Below are positions 42,441 through 44,784 of a stretch of 44,784 bases of DNA, in pieces. The position numbers and the translations under genes were made by a program. Below the pieces are notes generated by a model. The model made no database searches, had not been told where the DNA came from, and was given only the letters and a program-made list of their open reading frames with translations. Each line of letters begins with the position of its first letter. Position 1 is the stretch's first letter. Source of the stretch: Vibrio zhanjiangensis (GTDB lineage: Bacteria; Pseudomonadota; Gammaproteobacteria; Enterobacterales; Vibrionaceae); NCBI RefSeq assembly GCF_030161235.1, contig NZ_BSPW01000003.1, forward strand, positions 1 to 44,784, written 5' to 3'.

Positions 42441-44540
42441 GTGGCTCGTAAAACACCTATTGAGCGCTACCGAAATATTGGTATCGTTGCTCATGTAGAC
42501 GCAGGTAAAACCACCACAAGCGAACGTATTCTGTTCTATACTGGCCTATCTCATAAAATTGGTGAAGTTCACGATGGTGCTGCCACCATGGACTGGATGG
42601 AACAAGAACAAGAGCGTGGCATCACAATCACCTCAGCAGCCACGACCACTTTCTGGCGTGGTATGGAAGCGCAGTTTCAAGATCACCGCATCAATATCAT
42701 AGATACTCCTGGACACGTTGATTTTACCATTGAAGTAGAGCGCTCTCTACGTGTATTGGATGGTGCTGTTGTCGTATTCTGTGGCTCTTCTGGTGTTGAG
42801 CCTCAATCTGAAACCGTATGGCGTCAAGCCGATAAGTACCATGTTCCTCGTATGGTGTTCGTCAATAAGATGGACCGTGCTGGTGCAGACTTCCTGCGTG
42901 TTATTAATCAAATTAAAAATCGTCTTGGTGCAACGCCTGTTCCTATTCAGCTCAATGTCGGTGCTGAGGAAAACTTCAAAGGTGTGATTGATCTTATCAA
43001 GATGAAAATGATCAATTGGAACGAAGAAGACCAAGGTACGACCTTCACTTATGAAGACATCCCTGCTGACATGCTGGAAATGGCCGAAGAGTGGCGCAAT
43101 AACCTTATTGAATCAGCGGCAGAAGCAAGTGAAGAGCTGATGGATAAGTACCTTGAAGAAGGTGAGCTTACTGAAGCAGAGATTAAACAAGCACTTCGTA
43201 CCCGTACGTTAAACAATGAAATTGTATTGGCTACGTGTGGTAGTGCGTTTAAAAACAAAGGTGTTCAGGCAGTGCTAGACGCAGTGGTTGAATACTTGCC
43301 ATCACCTGTTGACGTTCCGGCAATTAAAGGTGTTGATGAAAATGACAATGAAGTTGAGCGTCATGCAGACGATAGCGAACCTTTCTCTGCCCTAGCATTT
43401 AAAATTGCCACCGATCCTTTTGTTGGTACTCTGACTTTTATGCGTGTGTACTCTGGAGTCGTGAACTCTGGCGATGCCGTATACAACTCCGTTAAGCAGA
43501 AAAAAGAGCGTTTTGGACGTATCGTACAGATGCATTCTAATAAGCGTGATGAAATTAAAGAAGTTCGTGCGGGTGATATTGCCGCTGCGATTGGCTTAAA
43601 AGACGTAACGACAGGTGATACCTTGTGTGATCAGAATCATAAGGTGATTTTGGAGCGTATGGAGTTCCCCGAACCTGTTATTCAGATCGCGGTAGAGCCT
43701 CGCTCTGTTGCTGATCAAGAAAAAATGGCTATCGCACTTGGCAAGCTTGCAGCAGAAGATCCATCTTTCCGAGTCGAGACGGATAATGAAACGGGTCAAA
43801 CCTTGATTTCTGGTATGGGTGAGCTTCACCTAGATATCATAGTTGACCGTATGAAACGTGAATTCAGCGTTGACTGTAATGTTGGTAAACCTCAGGTTGC
43901 TTATCGAGAAACTATCCGTGGTAGTGCGGAAGTGGAAGGTAAATTTGTACGTCAATCTGGTGGTCGCGGCCAGTATGGTCACGTATGGATCAAACTGGAG
44001 CCATCTGAACCTGGTGAAGGTTTTGTCTTTGTTGACGAAATTGTAGGTGGTGTTGTTCCAAAGGAATACATCAGTTCGGTAGCGAAAGGTATCGAAGAGC
44101 AAATGAACAGTGGTGTTCTAGCTGGTTATCCAGTACTAGATATTAAAGCAACATTGTTTGATGGTTCTTACCATGATGTTGACTCTAACGAGATGGCGTT
44201 TAAGATCGCTGGCTCAATGGCATTCAAGAAAGGATCACTAGAAGCACAACCTGTACTTCTGGAGCCGATGATGAATGTTGAAGTAACCACTCCTGAAGAT
44301 TGGATGGGTGATGTTGTTGGTGATTTGAACCGTCGCCGCGGCATGATTGAAGGTATGGATGAAGGCGTGGCGGGTATTAAGATCATTCGCGCCCAAGTAC
44401 CTTTATCTGAAATGTTTGGCTATGCAACTGATTTGCGTTCAGCGACTCAAGGTCGCGCATCATACTCAATGGAGTTCAATGAGTATGCTGAGGTGCCGAA
44501 AAACTTTGCACAAGCCATCATTGCAGAGCGTGGTTACTAA
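42441..44540 (+). CDS. fusA: Elongation factor G
   Basis: EF-G drives translocation and, with RRF, ribosome recycling. 699 residues (E. coli 704). GTPase motifs: G1 AHVDAGKT, G2 with [12 protein letters not shown]3 DTPGHVDF, G4 NKMD. Domain IV and the [14 protein letters not shown] loop ([11 protein letters not shown]) are present. The start is GTG with AGAGGA upstream. Third gene of the str operon. Vibrio-type genomes often carry a second, diverged EF-G elsewhere; this is the str-operon copy. Confidence 0.98.
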   Translation: MARKTPIERYRNIGIVAHVDAGKTTTSERILFYTGLSHKIGEVHDGAATMDWMEQEQERGITITSAATTTFWRGMEAQFQDHRINIIDTPGHVDFTIEVERSLRVLDGAVVVFCGSSGVEPQSETVWRQADKYHVPRMVFVNKMDRAGADFLRVINQIKNRLGATPVPIQLNVGAEENFKGVIDLIKMKMINWNEEDQGTTFTYEDIPADMLEMAEEWRNNLIESAAEASEELMDKYLEEGELTEAEIKQALRTRTLNNEIVLATCGSAFKNKGVQAVLDAVVEYLPSPVDVPAIKGVDENDNEVERHADDSEPFSALAFKIATDPFVGTLTFMRVYSGVVNSGDAVYNSVKQKKERFGRIVQMHSNKRDEIKEVRAGDIAAAIGLKDVTTGDTLCDQNHKVILERMEFPEPVIQIAVEPRSVADQEKMAIALGKLAAEDPSFRVETDNETGQTLISGMGELHLDIIVDRMKREFSVDCNVGKPQVAYRETIRGSAEVEGKFVRQSGGRGQYGHVWIKLEPSEPGEGFVFVDEIVGGVVPKEYISSVAKGIEEQMNSGVLAGYPVLDIKATLFDGSYHDVDSNEMAFKIAGSMAFKKGSLEAQPVLLEPMMNVEVTTPEDWMGDVVGDLNRRRGMIEGMDEGVAGIKIIRAQVPLSEMFGYATDLRSATQGRASYSMEFNEYAEVPKNFAQAIIAERGY

Positions 44541-44599
44541 TAAGGCGTATAAACCTTTAAAAATAGCAAGACTTTTTTGAAGATCAATACGTCCAAATA

Positions 44600-44628
44600 T
44601 TGCGCTGACGGACGTTGGCGCATAAAAT
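44600..44628 (+). promoter_or_regulatory. Probable internal tuf promoter
   Basis: TTGCGC (44600-44605), 17 bp, TAAAAT (44623-44628), in the 154-base gap between fusA and tuf. It could give tuf extra transcription beyond the str-operon promoter. Confidence 0.5.
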
Positions 44629-44676
44629 AGCAAATTCTGGCGCGTCGTGATCAATAACGTTCGCGGCGAATCATAA

Positions 44677-44784
<108 letters not shown>

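Overview
This window is a stretch of ordinary core chromosome from a gammaproteobacterium, most likely a Vibrio or close Vibrionaceae relative. The reasons are protein similarity to Escherichia coli homologues throughout, the close packing of the tufB-secE-nusG-rplKAJL-rpoBC block and the str block (rpsL-rpsG-fusA-tufA) in one ~44 kb segment, and a LysM-bearing AmiB. That layout matches what I remember of Vibrio cholerae VC0321-VC0362 (memory, not a search). Codon use looks uniform and I see no prophage, insertion sequence, CRISPR array or horizontally acquired island.

Layout. 1-12352: 3' end of a tuf gene, then secE-nusG, rplK-rplA, rplJ-rplL and rpoB-rpoC, with recognisable promoters, the L10 leader, an rplL-rpoB attenuator and a final terminator. 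12402-17169: rsd (minus), nudC, hemE, a TetR-type regulator and a DHH phosphoesterase (plus). 17163-23993, minus strand: rsgA, psd, a DASS-type transporter, gpmI, envC. 24103-25787: orn and an array of tRNA-Gly(GCC) and initiator tRNA-fMet genes in which three tRNA-Gly-like copies carry the same abnormal T-arm. 25788-26417: a gene-free AT-rich gap with DnaA boxes. 26418-36827: queG (minus), then tsaE-amiB-mutL-miaA-hfq-hflX-hflK-hflC. 36888-39220: a DUF2065 gene, slyX and a WD40 lipoprotein (minus), fkpA. 39390-44784: yheO-tusDCB, rpsL-rpsG-fusA and the start of a second tuf gene.

How the genes work together. Most of the window is gene-expression machinery: RNA polymerase core, ribosomal proteins, elongation factors, NusG, SecE, the sigma-70-binding Rsd, and tRNA modification (TsaE t6A, MiaA i6A, QueG queuosine, TusBCD 2-thiouridine). 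RNA turnover and control are covered by Hfq, Orn and NudC, and ribosome assembly or rescue by RsgA and HflX. EnvC and AmiB are an activator/amidase pair for septal peptidoglycan splitting; HflK/HflC regulate FtsH at the membrane.

Most interesting: (1) three tandem tRNA-Gly-like sequences sharing an enlarged T-arm and lost D-loop core bases while keeping acceptor and anticodon stems, two of them with a compensatory anticodon-stem change and a GCU anticodon; (2) a gap between the tRNA-Gly array and queG with an inverted pair of perfect DnaA boxes, at the place where I recall E. coli having datA; (3) two unannotated small-RNA candidates, one antisense between nudC and hemE and one between miaA and hfq; (4) the fully foldable rpsG-fusA spacer and a terminator-like hairpin that buries the ribosome binding site of the DHH gene. 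All are read by eye and need folding, comparison and transcript data.
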